A stretch of DNA of 64,000 bases from Hymenobacter lapidarius (GTDB lineage: Bacteria > Bacteroidota > Bacteroidia > Cytophagales > Hymenobacteraceae): NCBI RefSeq assembly GCF_001816145.1, contig NZ_MDZB01000120.1, forward strand, positions 94,121-158,120, in the 5' to 3' direction. The notes beneath the pieces are model-generated. The model was not told where the DNA came from, made no database searches, and saw only the letters and a list, made by a program, of their open reading frames with translations. How positions within the stretch are numbered: position 1 is the stretch's first letter; each line of letters begins with the position of its first letter. The position numbers were made by a program, and so were the translations under genes. Below, piece after piece: positions 1-8,589 of this stretch.

Positions 1-1062
1 ATGGCCGGGCTACTGCAAAAAACCTCCCTCACCTCCCCGCAGCGCGAGTACCTGACCACCATGCAGCACGCGGGCCAGCACCTGCTGGCCTTGCTCAACG
101 ACGTGCTGGACATGGCCAAAATCACCACCCACCACCACCACGTGCTCAACCACGCCCCCTTCGACCTGGGCGTGGCCCTGCACGGTGCCGGGCAAACGGT
201 GGCGGCCCTGGTGGCCCAAAAGCGCCTGGCCCTCACGGTGGAGCCGCTGCCCGCGGCCATGCCCCGGGTGCTCGGCGACGCCTACCGGCTGCATCAGGTG
301 CTGCTCAACCTGCTCTCAAACGCCATCAAATTCACCGACCACGGCCATGTGCGGCTGGGGGCCGACGTCCTCCAGGACGCGCCGCAGGCCCTGACGCTGC
401 GTTTTTGGGTGGAAGACACCGGCATTGGCATTTCACCCGAAGAGCAAGTACATATCTTCGAAGCCTTTGCCCAGGCCAGTGCCGATACCAGCCTGCGTTA
501 CGGCGGCACGGGCCTGGGCCTCACCATCAGCCGCCAGCTGGTGGAGCAAATGGGCGGCACGCTGCAGCTGAGCAGTGTGCCCGGTCAGGGCACCACGTTT
601 TCGTTTCAGTTGGTGCTGCCCCGCGCGCCCGACACGGCCGGGGACCATGCCCCCGCGGTGCCCACTGCCGGCTTCGATGCCCTGCAGGGCCTGCGCATGC
701 TGCTGGCCGAGGACAACCTGGTGAACCAGCGTATTGCCGTGGCCGTGTTGGAGTACTGGGGCGTGCACGTGCACGCCGTTGACAACGGCTCCGATGCCCT
801 GGCCCAACTCCAGGAACAAGCCTACGACGCGGCCATTCTCGATATCCGGATGCCGGGCCTGAGCGGCGTGCAGGTTACCACCACCATCCGCCAACACCCC
901 GACGCCAAGCTGGCCAACATCCCCATCATCGCCCTCACGGCCAATGCTTTTGAAGCCGACCGCGCGGCCTATCTGGCCGCGGGCATGAACGCCTGCCTCA
1001 CCAAGCCCTACGACGAGGCCGCCCTCTGTCAACTGCTGCTCGACTTAACGGCCGTTAAGTAG
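1..1062 (+). CDS. hybrid sensor histidine kinase/response regulator, 5' truncated
   Basis: This is the C-terminal part (353 residues visible) of a hybrid two-component kinase. It begins after the phosphoacceptor His box, so the gene starts outside the window and the ATG at position 1 is not a real start. The end of the HisKA dimerisation helix is at residues 1-40. The HATPase domain follows, with an N box near 98-112 (NLLSNAIKFTDHG), a G1 box DTGIG at 139-143 and a G2 box GGTGLGL at 168-174. A receiver domain occupies about 231-350, with acidic residues in LLAEDN, phospho-acceptor D281 in LDIRMP and the conserved Lys in LTKPY. It probably autophosphorylates and relays phosphate to its own receiver. 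The input domain and signal cannot be seen. A convergent gene follows 45 bp downstream. Confidence 0.93.
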   Translation: MAGLLQKTSLTSPQREYLTTMQHAGQHLLALLNDVLDMAKITTHHHHVLNHAPFDLGVALHGAGQTVAALVAQKRLALTVEPLPAAMPRVLGDAYRLHQVLLNLLSNAIKFTDHGHVRLGADVLQDAPQALTLRFWVEDTGIGISPEEQVHIFEAFAQASADTSLRYGGTGLGLTISRQLVEQMGGTLQLSSVPGQGTTFSFQLVLPRAPDTAGDHAPAVPTAGFDALQGLRMLLAEDNLVNQRIAVAVLEYWGVHVHAVDNGSDALAQLQEQAYDAAILDIRMPGLSGVQVTTTIRQHPDAKLANIPIIALTANAFEADRAAYLAAGMNACLTKPYDEAALCQLLLDLTAVK

Positions 1063-1107
1063 CAAATTTCTGTTAGACAGAGCATTATGCTGCCTCTGTA
1101 CGAGTGC

Positions 1108-2064
1108 TTAGGAAGCCGGCTCGGGCCGGGGCATGGTGCGCAGCAGCCATTGGAATAGCTTTTCAGCATCAGCCGGGTGAAACAGCTCGGTGCCGGAGTT
1201 CATGGTGGCGGCCGAGCCGCAGGCCACACCCAGGCGCACGGCTTCGCGCACGGGCCGGCCCTGGCAGAGCGCGAACACCATGCCGGCCACCATGCTGTCG
1301 CCGGCGCCCACGGTGCTGCGCTTGCGCACGGCGGGCGCCGCAATGTGCTCTTCTTCGTCTTTGGTAACCAAGTAGGCGCCGTTGGCTCCCAGCGACACCA
1401 CCACGATTTCGCATTTGCCCGCGTCGATGATGGACCGGGCAGCGTCGGCGGCCGATTCGGTGTCGAGCGCTTCGGCCCCAACCAGGCGGCTCAATTCGCC
1501 CAGGTTAGGTTTCAGCAAATACACCCCTTCGTTCACGGCACTTTGCAGGGCTTTGTCCGACGTGTCAACGATAAGCCTGGCTCCCACGCTGCGGGCCCAA
1601 TGGGCAATCCTGCCCATAAACTCGGGCGCCACACCGGGCGGCAGGCTGCCGCTGGCCACCAGCACATCGGGAACGGGGCTGAGCCCGGCCAACGTGGCCA
1701 ATAGTTGCTCCTGCTCTTCTTCAAGAAGCCTGTTGCCAGGCATCCCGAAGCGGTACTGCTGGTTGTTGGAGGCGTCTACGACGATGAAATTTTCGCGGGT
1801 CCAGGCCGTGGTGGGCACCGGCTGCAGGGCAATGCCCTCGTGGGTCAACAGCTGTTGCAGGACCTCGCCGGGAGGGCCGCCGGCCGTGAAAACGGCCCGC
1901 GAATCGAGGCCCAGGCGTTTGAGGGCGCGCGCCACGTTGATGCCGCCGCCGCCGGCTTCAAACTTGGGCGTTCCGCAGCGTATTTTATGGTCCGGCACAA
2001 TCTGGGGAGCCACGGTGCTCTTGTCGATGGCCGGATTGAGGGTGATGGTGACAACGTTTTTCAT
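1108..2064 (-). CDS. pfkB: PfkB-family sugar-phosphate kinase (probable phosphofructokinase)
   Basis: This 318-residue ribokinase/PfkB-fold kinase most resembles the phosphofructokinase and 1-phosphofructokinase branch. The N-terminus reads TLNPAIDKS, followed by the glycine-rich substrate loop KFEAGGGGINVARAL. PNLGELSRLVG lies in the middle. The ATP and catalytic motif GAGDSMVAGM sits near residue 255, with the Asp as expected catalytic base. Length is normal for the family. It would phosphorylate a fructose phosphate in the cytoplasm. Sequence alone does not separate fructose-6-phosphate from fructose-1-phosphate or tagatose-6-phosphate as substrate. The pullulanase upstream on the same strand (gap of about 100 bp) suggests a link to alpha-glucan breakdown feeding glycolysis, which is an inference from position. 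Confidence 0.88.
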   Translation of the reverse strand: MKNVVTITLNPAIDKSTVAPQIVPDHKIRCGTPKFEAGGGGINVARALKRLGLDSRAVFTAGGPPGEVLQQLLTHEGIALQPVPTTAWTRENFIVVDASNNQQYRFGMPGNRLLEEEQEQLLATLAGLSPVPDVLVASGSLPPGVAPEFMGRIAHWARSVGARLIVDTSDKALQSAVNEGVYLLKPNLGELSRLVGAEALDTESAADAARSIIDAGKCEIVVVSLGANGAYLVTKDEEEHIAAPAVRKRSTVGAGDSMVAGMVFALCQGRPVREAVRLGVACGSAATMNSGTELFHPADAEKLFQWLLRTMPRPEPAS

Positions 2065-2167
2065 GGCGATGGTAAAAGGGGTTGCGGCTTAAACGGGACG
2101 CTGAGTACGCAGGGTGGTCCGGCCGGGGGCATTAGGTGCAGCCGCCGGCCGGGGCAATTATCGCCGC

Positions 2168-4165
2168 CTAGAGCTTCACCAAGATAAGGGCCGTGCTGCC
2201 CGGCACCTGCACTCCGCTGGTGACTTCGAGCACATCGAGCCCTTCCTCGTTGAGCTGGTCGCCGCGCAGCACCACTTTGTAGGTGCCCCGCGGCACGGCC
2301 ACGCTGTCGGCCGAGGCCTTGCCGTTGAAAATCACCACAATGTTCTGCCAGGCGTCGCCGCCGGCGTGGTCTTTCAGCTGGTAGGCAATGAGGCCGGGGT
2401 GGGTGTTGGGGAGGAACTCCAGGTGTTGCTGGATTAGCTCGGTGGTGGGCAGGCGGAAGGCGGGGTGGGCGCGGCGCAGGGCAATGAGCCGGCGGTAGAA
2501 ATTATACACCGCCGGGTACTTGGCCTTGCGGCCCCAGTCCAGCTGGTTCACGCTGTCGGGCAGGTTGTAGGAGTTGTGCGAGCCGCCCTTGGTGCGCAGA
2601 AACTCATCGCCGACTGGCAAAAACGGGATGCCCTGCGACGTAAACACAATGGCGTTGCTGAGCAGGTCCATCTTGGTTCGTTGGGCTTCCGTAGCGCCGG
2701 GGTTGGCTGCGGCGAGCTTGTCCCAGAGCACCAAGTCGTCGTGGCAGGCCACGTAGTTGATGGCCTGCGCGGGCGACTCCGCCCAGGGCGCCTTCGAGTA
2801 GTTCACTTGGCTGTACTCCACCTGCGGGTGCTGGGTGGCGGCCACAATGCCGAACTTCACGCTCTCCTCCAGGCCGGGCCGGCCGCTGGCAAAGCCGGGC
2901 TCGGTCTGGCGGGCGTAGTGGCCTTTCACGCCGTCGCGCAGCTCGTCGCCGAAGGCGGCAATGCGCGGAAGCCGGGCCACGTTGGCTTTCACGGCGCGGC
3001 GGGCTTCGGGCAGGGGCGAGGGGCCGGCAGTCCAACCTTCGCCATACATCAGAATGCTGTGGTCCTGCTGGTCGAGGGCCACGCGCACGGCGCGCATGGT
3101 CTCAATATCCAGCACGCCCATCAGGTCGAAGCGGAAGCCGTCGGCGTGGTATTCGCGGGCCCAATAGGCCACCGATTCCACGATGAGCTTGCGCACCATG
3201 GGGCGCTCCGAGGCTATTTCGTTGCCGCAGGCGGTGGCGTTGCTCAGGGTGCCGTCGGGGTTGTGGCGGTAGTAGTAGCCGGGCACCAGCTGCTCGAAGG
3301 CGCTGCGGGCGGCATTGGCGGTGTGGTTATACACCACGTCGAGCACCACGCGCAGGCCCTGGCCGTGCAGGTTTTCCACCATCTGCTTAAACTCGCTGAT
3401 GCGGACGGCGGGGTTGGCGGCGTCGGTGGCGTAGGAGCCTTCGGGCACGGAGTAGTGCAGCGGGTCGTAGCCCCAGTTGTAGCGGTTGGCGCGGTCGGGC
3501 GCGGCCTCGTCGATGCTCGCGAAGTCGTTGGTGGGCAGCAGGTGCACGTGGGTCAGGCCCAGCTCCACCAAGTGCTCTAGGCCGGTGGTGACGCCCTCCG
3601 GACCCCGGGTGCCCAGCTGGGCTAGGCCCAGGAATTTGCCCTTTTCCCGAATGCCCGACTGCGGGTGCATGCTCAGGTCGCGCACGTGCACTTCGCCAAT
3701 CACGACATCAGTGGCTTGCTTTAGGGCCGGGCGCAGGTCGTCGGCCCAGCCGGGCGGGGCCACCAGGGCGGGGTTGAGCACGGCGCCGCGCTGGCCGTTG
3801 CGGCCCACGGCGTGGGCGTAGGGGTCGGCTACTTCGGCCATTTGCTTCCCGGCAATGGTGGCCTGCACGGTGTAGAAGCCGGTGGTGCCGGCGGGGAGGG
3901 CGTAGGTCCAGGTGCCGCCTTCGGCCCTGGTCATGGGGTACTCGGCGCGGGCTGGCCCGCCGGTGCCACCGGCGTAGAGACGCAGCCGCAGGGCTTCGGC
4001 GGTGGGGGCCCACACGCGCAGGGTGGCCTGGGTGCTGCGCCACGTCAGGCCCAGGTCGGGCCCCAAGTAGGTGGGGTACTTGCTGAAGTCGGGGAGGGGC
4101 GGAAGGGCTGAAACAACAGTAGTAGCAGAGAGAAGCACGAGCGGCAGCAGGAAGGAGCGAATCAT
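2168..4165 (-). CDS. pulA: type I pullulanase, secreted
   Basis: This is a GH13 debranching enzyme that hydrolyses alpha-1,6 links in pullulan, starch or glycogen. I chose the ATG at 4165, giving 665 residues, because it opens directly into a signal peptide (MIRSFLLPLVLLSATTVVSA). The longer frame upstream has no membrane-like sequence. After the signal peptide comes a CBM48-like domain (TLRVWAPTAEALRLRLY). The type I pullulanase motif YNWGYDPLHY follows, then the four GH13 regions: DVVYNHT, GFRFDLMG (nucleophile Asp), YGEGW (acid Glu) and VACHDD. A C-terminal beta domain ends the protein. It probably acts in the periplasm or is exported. No T9SS sorting domain or lipobox is visible. The pfkB-type kinase lies just downstream and may be co-transcribed. 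Confidence 0.94.
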   Translation of the reverse strand: MIRSFLLPLVLLSATTVVSALPPLPDFSKYPTYLGPDLGLTWRSTQATLRVWAPTAEALRLRLYAGGTGGPARAEYPMTRAEGGTWTYALPAGTTGFYTVQATIAGKQMAEVADPYAHAVGRNGQRGAVLNPALVAPPGWADDLRPALKQATDVVIGEVHVRDLSMHPQSGIREKGKFLGLAQLGTRGPEGVTTGLEHLVELGLTHVHLLPTNDFASIDEAAPDRANRYNWGYDPLHYSVPEGSYATDAANPAVRISEFKQMVENLHGQGLRVVLDVVYNHTANAARSAFEQLVPGYYYRHNPDGTLSNATACGNEIASERPMVRKLIVESVAYWAREYHADGFRFDLMGVLDIETMRAVRVALDQQDHSILMYGEGWTAGPSPLPEARRAVKANVARLPRIAAFGDELRDGVKGHYARQTEPGFASGRPGLEESVKFGIVAATQHPQVEYSQVNYSKAPWAESPAQAINYVACHDDLVLWDKLAAANPGATEAQRTKMDLLSNAIVFTSQGIPFLPVGDEFLRTKGGSHNSYNLPDSVNQLDWGRKAKYPAVYNFYRRLIALRRAHPAFRLPTTELIQQHLEFLPNTHPGLIAYQLKDHAGGDAWQNIVVIFNGKASADSVAVPRGTYKVVLRGDQLNEEGLDVLEVTSGVQVPGSTALILVKL

Positions 4166-4408
4166 AGCGCAAGTTCGGCACGCCGGGCGCAAAGTTGGCT
4201 CGGACAGGGGTGGTTGTATGGTTGAATGACACCGGGACCAATCAGCCATTCGTTGTGCGGGCATCGTTCAACGGCTCAACCGCTCCAACGGTGGCACTTC
4301 CCAACCGATGAAACCTTCCCCGCCGTCGATACAATTCCCCCTGCAGTCGGTTTGGCCCGCGGCCGGGGTTAGGCGTTGAGTAAATTTGTTGCGTATCCTT
4401 CCTCCCCC

Positions 4409-5563
4409 ATGCCCTTGCCGACCCCCCGAAGCTACCTCACCCTGCTCCTTCACGTGCTGGTGTGGGGACTATTCGGACTCATTTTTTTGCTGTTTCAGCC
4501 GCTTACGGGCCGCCTCACGCTGCCTCCGGAATTTTGGGTGAAGCAGGGGCTGATGTTTGCCGTGTGGGTGGGCACGTTCTACCTCACGGCGAACGTCACG
4601 GTGCCCCGCCTGCTGTTTAAGGGCCGAACGGGCTGGTTTATTCTGGCCCTGTGCGGCACCACGGTGGGCGTGCTGCTTTTCAGCCGCGCGCTGGACCAGG
4701 TCCTCGACCTGCCCGCGCTTATCAACAAGGCCTTCGAAGCCGCCACGGGCCGGCCCCGGCTCTCGCAGCGAGGCCTGCGCTTCGATTCCATGGGCCTGCT
4801 CACCACCATGCTGGTGCTGGGCATCAGCACCTGCATCACGGTGGTGCAGAAGCTGCAGCGGGATGTCCAGCTTCGGCAGATGCTGGAGCAGCAGCGCACC
4901 AGCTCCGAGCTGTCCATGCTCAAGGCCCAGATTAACCCGCACTTCTTCTTCAATACCCTCAACAACATCTACGCCCTCACGCTGCTCGACGGCGAGGAGG
5001 CCCGCTCGGCCATTCACCGGCTCTCGCGCATGATGCGCTACGTGCTCTACGACACCGCCCACGGCAGCACCCTGCTCAGCCAGGAAGTGGCGTTTGTGCA
5101 GGACTACATCACCCTGATGCAGCTGCGGCTCAGCGACCGGGTGACCGTCACCTTCGAGCGGCCCGAACCCGTGCACGACGTGCCCGTGGCGCCCATGCTG
5201 TTGCTGCCCTTTCTCGAAAACGCGTTCAAGCACGGCGTGGCCGCCACCCAGGCCAGCACCATTTTTGTGGCCCTGCGCCAGCCCCAGCCCGATGTGCTGG
5301 AGCTGGAAGTGCGCAATACCCGCCTCTCGCTGCCCTCCACCGACCTGGCCGGCAGCAACGGCATCGGCCTGGCCAATACCCGCCGCCGCCTGGATTTGCT
5401 CTACCCCGGCCAGTTCCAGCTGGACGTCGACGACCACACGCCCGCCAACGAGTTCCGGGTGCATTTGACCCTGAATGTGGGGGCAGGAGGGGACGTTCTG
5501 GTGTCAACCTCACCCCCTGACCCCCTCTCCAAAAAAGAGGGGGCACCGGAAATGCTTTTATGA
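4409..5563 (+). CDS. LytS/YehU-type sensor histidine kinase
   Basis: Membrane histidine kinase of the His_kinase (LytS-like) family, 384 residues from the ATG at 4409; a TTG at 4376 would add 11 residues. Four membrane segments fill the N-terminal part, including SYLTLLLHVLVWGLFGLIF and MGLLTTMLVLGISTCITVV, with no separate sensor domain. The phospho-acceptor His is about residue 178 in QINPHFFFNTLNN. ATPase motifs NAFKHGV and GIGLANTRRRLDLLY follow. The partner is the LytTR regulator that starts 157 bp downstream. The last 20 or so residues (STSPPDPLSKKEGAP region) are not part of the kinase fold. They are translated from one arm of a palindromic repeat, and the stop codon lies just past that arm. 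Confidence 0.92.
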   Translation: MPLPTPRSYLTLLLHVLVWGLFGLIFLLFQPLTGRLTLPPEFWVKQGLMFAVWVGTFYLTANVTVPRLLFKGRTGWFILALCGTTVGVLLFSRALDQVLDLPALINKAFEAATGRPRLSQRGLRFDSMGLLTTMLVLGISTCITVVQKLQRDVQLRQMLEQQRTSSELSMLKAQINPHFFFNTLNNIYALTLLDGEEARSAIHRLSRMMRYVLYDTAHGSTLLSQEVAFVQDYITLMQLRLSDRVTVTFERPEPVHDVPVAPMLLLPFLENAFKHGVAATQASTIFVALRQPQPDVLELEVRNTRLSLPSTDLAGSNGIGLANTRRRLDLLYPGQFQLDVDDHTPANEFRVHLTLNVGAGGDVLVSTSPPDPLSKKEGAPEMLL

Positions 5564-5703
5564 ATGAATAAGCAATATAAAAATTTGCAAGACAGTTGAT
5601 TACACTTATCATTGAGATTGTCGCCTTCCCCAAACCGGTGCCCCCTCTTTTTTGGAGAGGGGGTCATGCCCCAAAGGGGGCCCGTGAGGTTGACGCCAGA
5701 ACA
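5495..5703. repeat. palindromic repeat between kinase and regulator
   Basis: Two long inverted arms, about 5495-5549 and 5635-5703, flank an AT-rich core of about 85 bp. The arms share GTTCTGG(T/C)GTCAACCTCAC, then the block GACCCCCTCTCC plus an A-run plus GAGGGGGCACCGG. The right arm carries a 13-14 bp extra segment. Each arm also folds on itself (CCCCCTC / GAGGGGG around the A-run). A related single arm is at 63821-63860. The architecture resembles a MITE or REP-type element, but no terminal target duplication was established. Confidence 0.85.
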
Positions 5704-5720
5704 CCAACCCACTCCTAAAC

Positions 5721-6458
5721 ATGTCGCCCCTCAAATGCATTGCCGTTGATGACGAGCCGCTGGCCCTTGGGCTGGTGGTCAATTTCGTGCAGAAAACGCC
5801 GTTTCTGGAATTGGTGGGCAAGTTTGGCAGTGCCGTGGAAGCCCTGAAGTACCTGCACGAACACCCCGGCTCCGTCGATTTGGCGTTTCTCGACATTCAG
5901 ATGCAGGAGCTCAACGGCCTGGAGCTGGCCCGCGTGCTGGGTCCCACCGGCCCGCGCGTCATTTTCACCACCGCCTTTAGCCAGTACGCCCTCGAGGGCT
6001 ACCGCGTCGACGCCCTCGACTACTTGGTGAAGCCGTTCAACTACGAGGAGTTTTTGCGCGCCGCCGGCAAGGCCCGCGCCTACGCCGAGCTGGTTGCGCA
6101 GCACGTGAGCAACCCGGCCGCGGCCAGCCCGGAAGAAGAAGAGTACCTCTTTCTCAAAGCCGAATACCAGCTGGTGCGCGTGGCCCTGAGCGACGTCCTC
6201 TACGTAGAAGGCCTGAAGGATTACGTGAAAGTGCACCTCAAAAGCACCCCGCGCGCCCTGCTTTCCCTCATGAGCCTCAAGGCCATGGAAGAAAAGCTGC
6301 CCGCCCGGCGGTTCATGCGCATTCACCGCTCCTTCATCGTGGCCCTGGACAAGATTGAGGCCGTGCGCCGCCTCACCGTGCAGATTGGGGCCGTCACCAT
6401 TCCGGTGGGCGACCAGTACAAAGAATCCTTCCTGCAGTTTCTGAGCCGCTGGAGCTGA
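5721..6458 (+). CDS. LytTR-family response regulator
   Basis: Response regulator of 245 residues. The receiver domain is at about 3-120, with acidic pocket D10/D11 (AVDDEP), phospho-acceptor D58 in FLDIQM, a Thr in FTTAFSQYA and Lys in VKPFNYEEF. A LytTR DNA-binding domain is at about 135-243, with the hallmark VLYVEGLKDYVKV and FMRIHRSFIV. It would bind direct repeats at target promoters when phosphorylated by the LytS-type kinase encoded immediately upstream. The gap to that kinase is filled by a palindromic element, so co-transcription would have to read through a strong hairpin. Targets are unknown. Confidence 0.95.
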   Translation: MSPLKCIAVDDEPLALGLVVNFVQKTPFLELVGKFGSAVEALKYLHEHPGSVDLAFLDIQMQELNGLELARVLGPTGPRVIFTTAFSQYALEGYRVDALDYLVKPFNYEEFLRAAGKARAYAELVAQHVSNPAAASPEEEEYLFLKAEYQLVRVALSDVLYVEGLKDYVKVHLKSTPRALLSLMSLKAMEEKLPARRFMRIHRSFIVALDKIEAVRRLTVQIGAVTIPVGDQYKESFLQFLSRWS

Positions 6459-6515
6459 TGCATTTGTGGCCTGCCAGCCGACGGGCGGGGCGCAGTCGGC
6501 TGCCGCGGCCCTAGC

Positions 6516-7708
6516 TTGCGGCGTTTGCCTGCCATCCGAATAACCCCAACTGCTCCTTCTCTGCCCACTGCGCCCGGCCAGCCCGCCAAGCCTGCTCTGG
6601 CGGTCCTGTGCTTGTCTGGCAGCCTGGGCGGGCTGGAGCTGAACAGCCTCAAATTTGCCCGCTGGATACAGGAGCGGGGCTGGCCCCTCACCTTTATAGG
6701 GCTGCCTGATACGCCCCTGGCCCGGCTGGCAGCCGAATGGGCGGTTCCGTGCCAGCTCCTGGCGGTGCGCCGGGGCCTCTTTCTGCCCCTCGCGGCCTGA
6801 GGGCTCAGGCAGCTGCTGCTGCGGCTGGGCAGCCAGGTGCTGGTGGTCACGCAGAACAAAGACCTGGCGTTGGCCACGCTCAGCAAGCAGCTCATGGGCG
6901 GGGTGCTGCGCGTTATCTACCAGCAGCACATGCAGCTGGGACGTCCCAAGCGCAGCCTGGTGCACCGCCTGCGGTTCGGGCAACTCGATGCCTGGCTAAC
7001 GCCCCTGCCCGGCCTGGGCCAGGAGGTGCTCCGCTCGACGCACCTGGAGGCGCGCCGCCTGCACGTGGTGCCGCTGGGCCTGCCCGTGGAGCAGTTTGCC
7101 CCCCCGGCCCGCACCAGGAGCCAGGCGCGCCAGGAGCTGACGTTGCCCGCCCAGGGCCTGCTGCTGGGTATCTTGGGCCGCTTCGACCGGGGCAAGGGCC
7201 AGGACTTCGTGCTTGAGGCACTGCACCTGCTGCGGAGCGAATACGGGCACGACGCGGGCCTGCTCGTGATGGGGGCGCCCAGCCGCAACGAAGGCGACAC
7301 CTATTACCAGCAGTTGCAGCAGCAGGTGGCCCGGCTGGGCCTAGCGGCGGAGGTGCATTTCCGCGGGTTCCGACCCAATCCGGACGTTTTTTACCAAGCC
7401 ATCGACTTTTCTGTGATGGCTAGACTTACGGCATGGTGACTCTGGAAGCCATGGCGGCGGGCGTGCCGGTAGTAGGCGCCGCCGCCGCCGGCACGGCCGA
7501 GCTGGTGCAGGACGGCCACAACGGCCTGTTGTTTCCGCTGCGCAGCGTGGCGGCCTGCGCCCGCGCATTGCACCGCTGCCTGGCCGACCTGCCCGCCACC
7601 CACCAGCGCGTAGAAAACGCCCCGCGGGAAGACTGGCGCTACTCGCACCACCACCAGTGCGCCCTGACCGAAGAAGTGATTTGGGGCTTATGCCCGGTGC
7701 AACCATAA
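6516..7708 (+). pseudogene. GT4-family glycosyltransferase, broken by a stop codon and a frameshift
   Basis: This is one glycosyltransferase-4-like gene in three pieces. The first piece (6516-6800) has the family opening LCLSGSLGGLELNSLKFARW. It ends at an in-frame TGA (6798-6800), and the same frame resumes at once with GLRQLLLRLGSQVLVVTQNKD. The second piece (to 7439) contains the GT4 core ILGRFDRGKGQDFVLEAL and loses frame near 7421-7427. The third (about 7427-7708) continues in another frame with TYGMVTLEAMAAGVPVV and the donor-binding region. The missing bases fall in the short loop where GT4 enzymes normally have an acidic residue, so the catalytic region is directly damaged. The TGA could come from a single C-to-T change in CGA. 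A TTG serves as the apparent start and the true start is uncertain. Confidence 0.85.
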
Positions 7709-8589
7709 CCCGCCGTCGGCGCTCTTCAGTAGCAAGGCAGGCGTAGCGGCCTGTACCGCGCAAGCCAGGGTGGTGCCCTCCACCTGAGAACTCGTGTGGG
7801 CTACCCTTTCGACCCCTGTTATGCTCCACTGGCATCCGCTTGCGAAGCAGTACTTATGCCAGAACAGCACATGCAATGAAAGCGCTACTTTGAACGCCAA
7901 ACGAGCAATGCTGCCCATTGCCGGAAAGCTTTAGCTTACAGCATCTAATTACAACCTGCCGACGTGAGGATAATCACTTTAGGGTCAATGAACAACGGGG
8001 AAACAGCAACTTCTTTGTCCATGGCGAATGGGTTGAAGATTTAATTTGATTAACTGAATTGTGTTTTAGAAGTTTGCGCCCATTTGTCGAATTGAAATTT
8101 ATGAGTTGAGAAGCAGGAACAAGTCCTTGAATTATTGGATTATATAAATTATATATTCTGTTTTATTTTTGCGGATGCGCTTCAACGTGGTAAGGGCTTC
8201 CATGGTTGCAAACAATTACCCTGTTACAATGACGAGCAGCTGCCGCAATGAATAAAACATTGAATATATGAGATGAAAATTGCCCAATGGTTGAGCTAAT
8301 GTACATTGGTTATGAGCGTGTTAAAGGTGATAAAAGCACCGCTTTGACTCCTGGCATGGATTATTAAGATGTATATTCGCACTTTGAAAAAAAGTAGCTA
8401 CAACAAGCAGCTGCCGAAGCAACAGTAATAACGCTTTTATCAAGTTTTTTTTAAATAAAGTATATTAAATATCAGATTTATATAATAATATATTGCTAGA
8501 ATAATGCCGGTTCTGACTATCATTTTTCACATAAAATTCCCTCTTCTGCCACCCGTACATATTTGAACTCACTCTTCTGTATTCCAACC
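7709..8589. other. AT-rich non-coding stretch
   Basis: There are 881 bp without a convincing gene. The first 200 bp have the usual GC-rich composition and look like decayed coding sequence, but I could not assign a family. From about 7960 to 8570 the DNA is strongly AT-rich with many stop codons in all frames, unlike the rest of the window. It ends at the start of the large lamin-tail protein and may hold its promoter. A near-match to the Bacteroidota -7 box ends in ATATTTG at about 8559-8565. No tRNA, known small RNA or clear terminator was recognised. Confidence 0.6.

Noticed and set aside
6798..6800. In-frame TGA in the glycosyltransferase read as selenocysteine
   Set aside because: The family has no catalytic Cys there, no SECIS-like element was seen, and a second frameshift lies downstream. 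A nonsense mutation is simpler.
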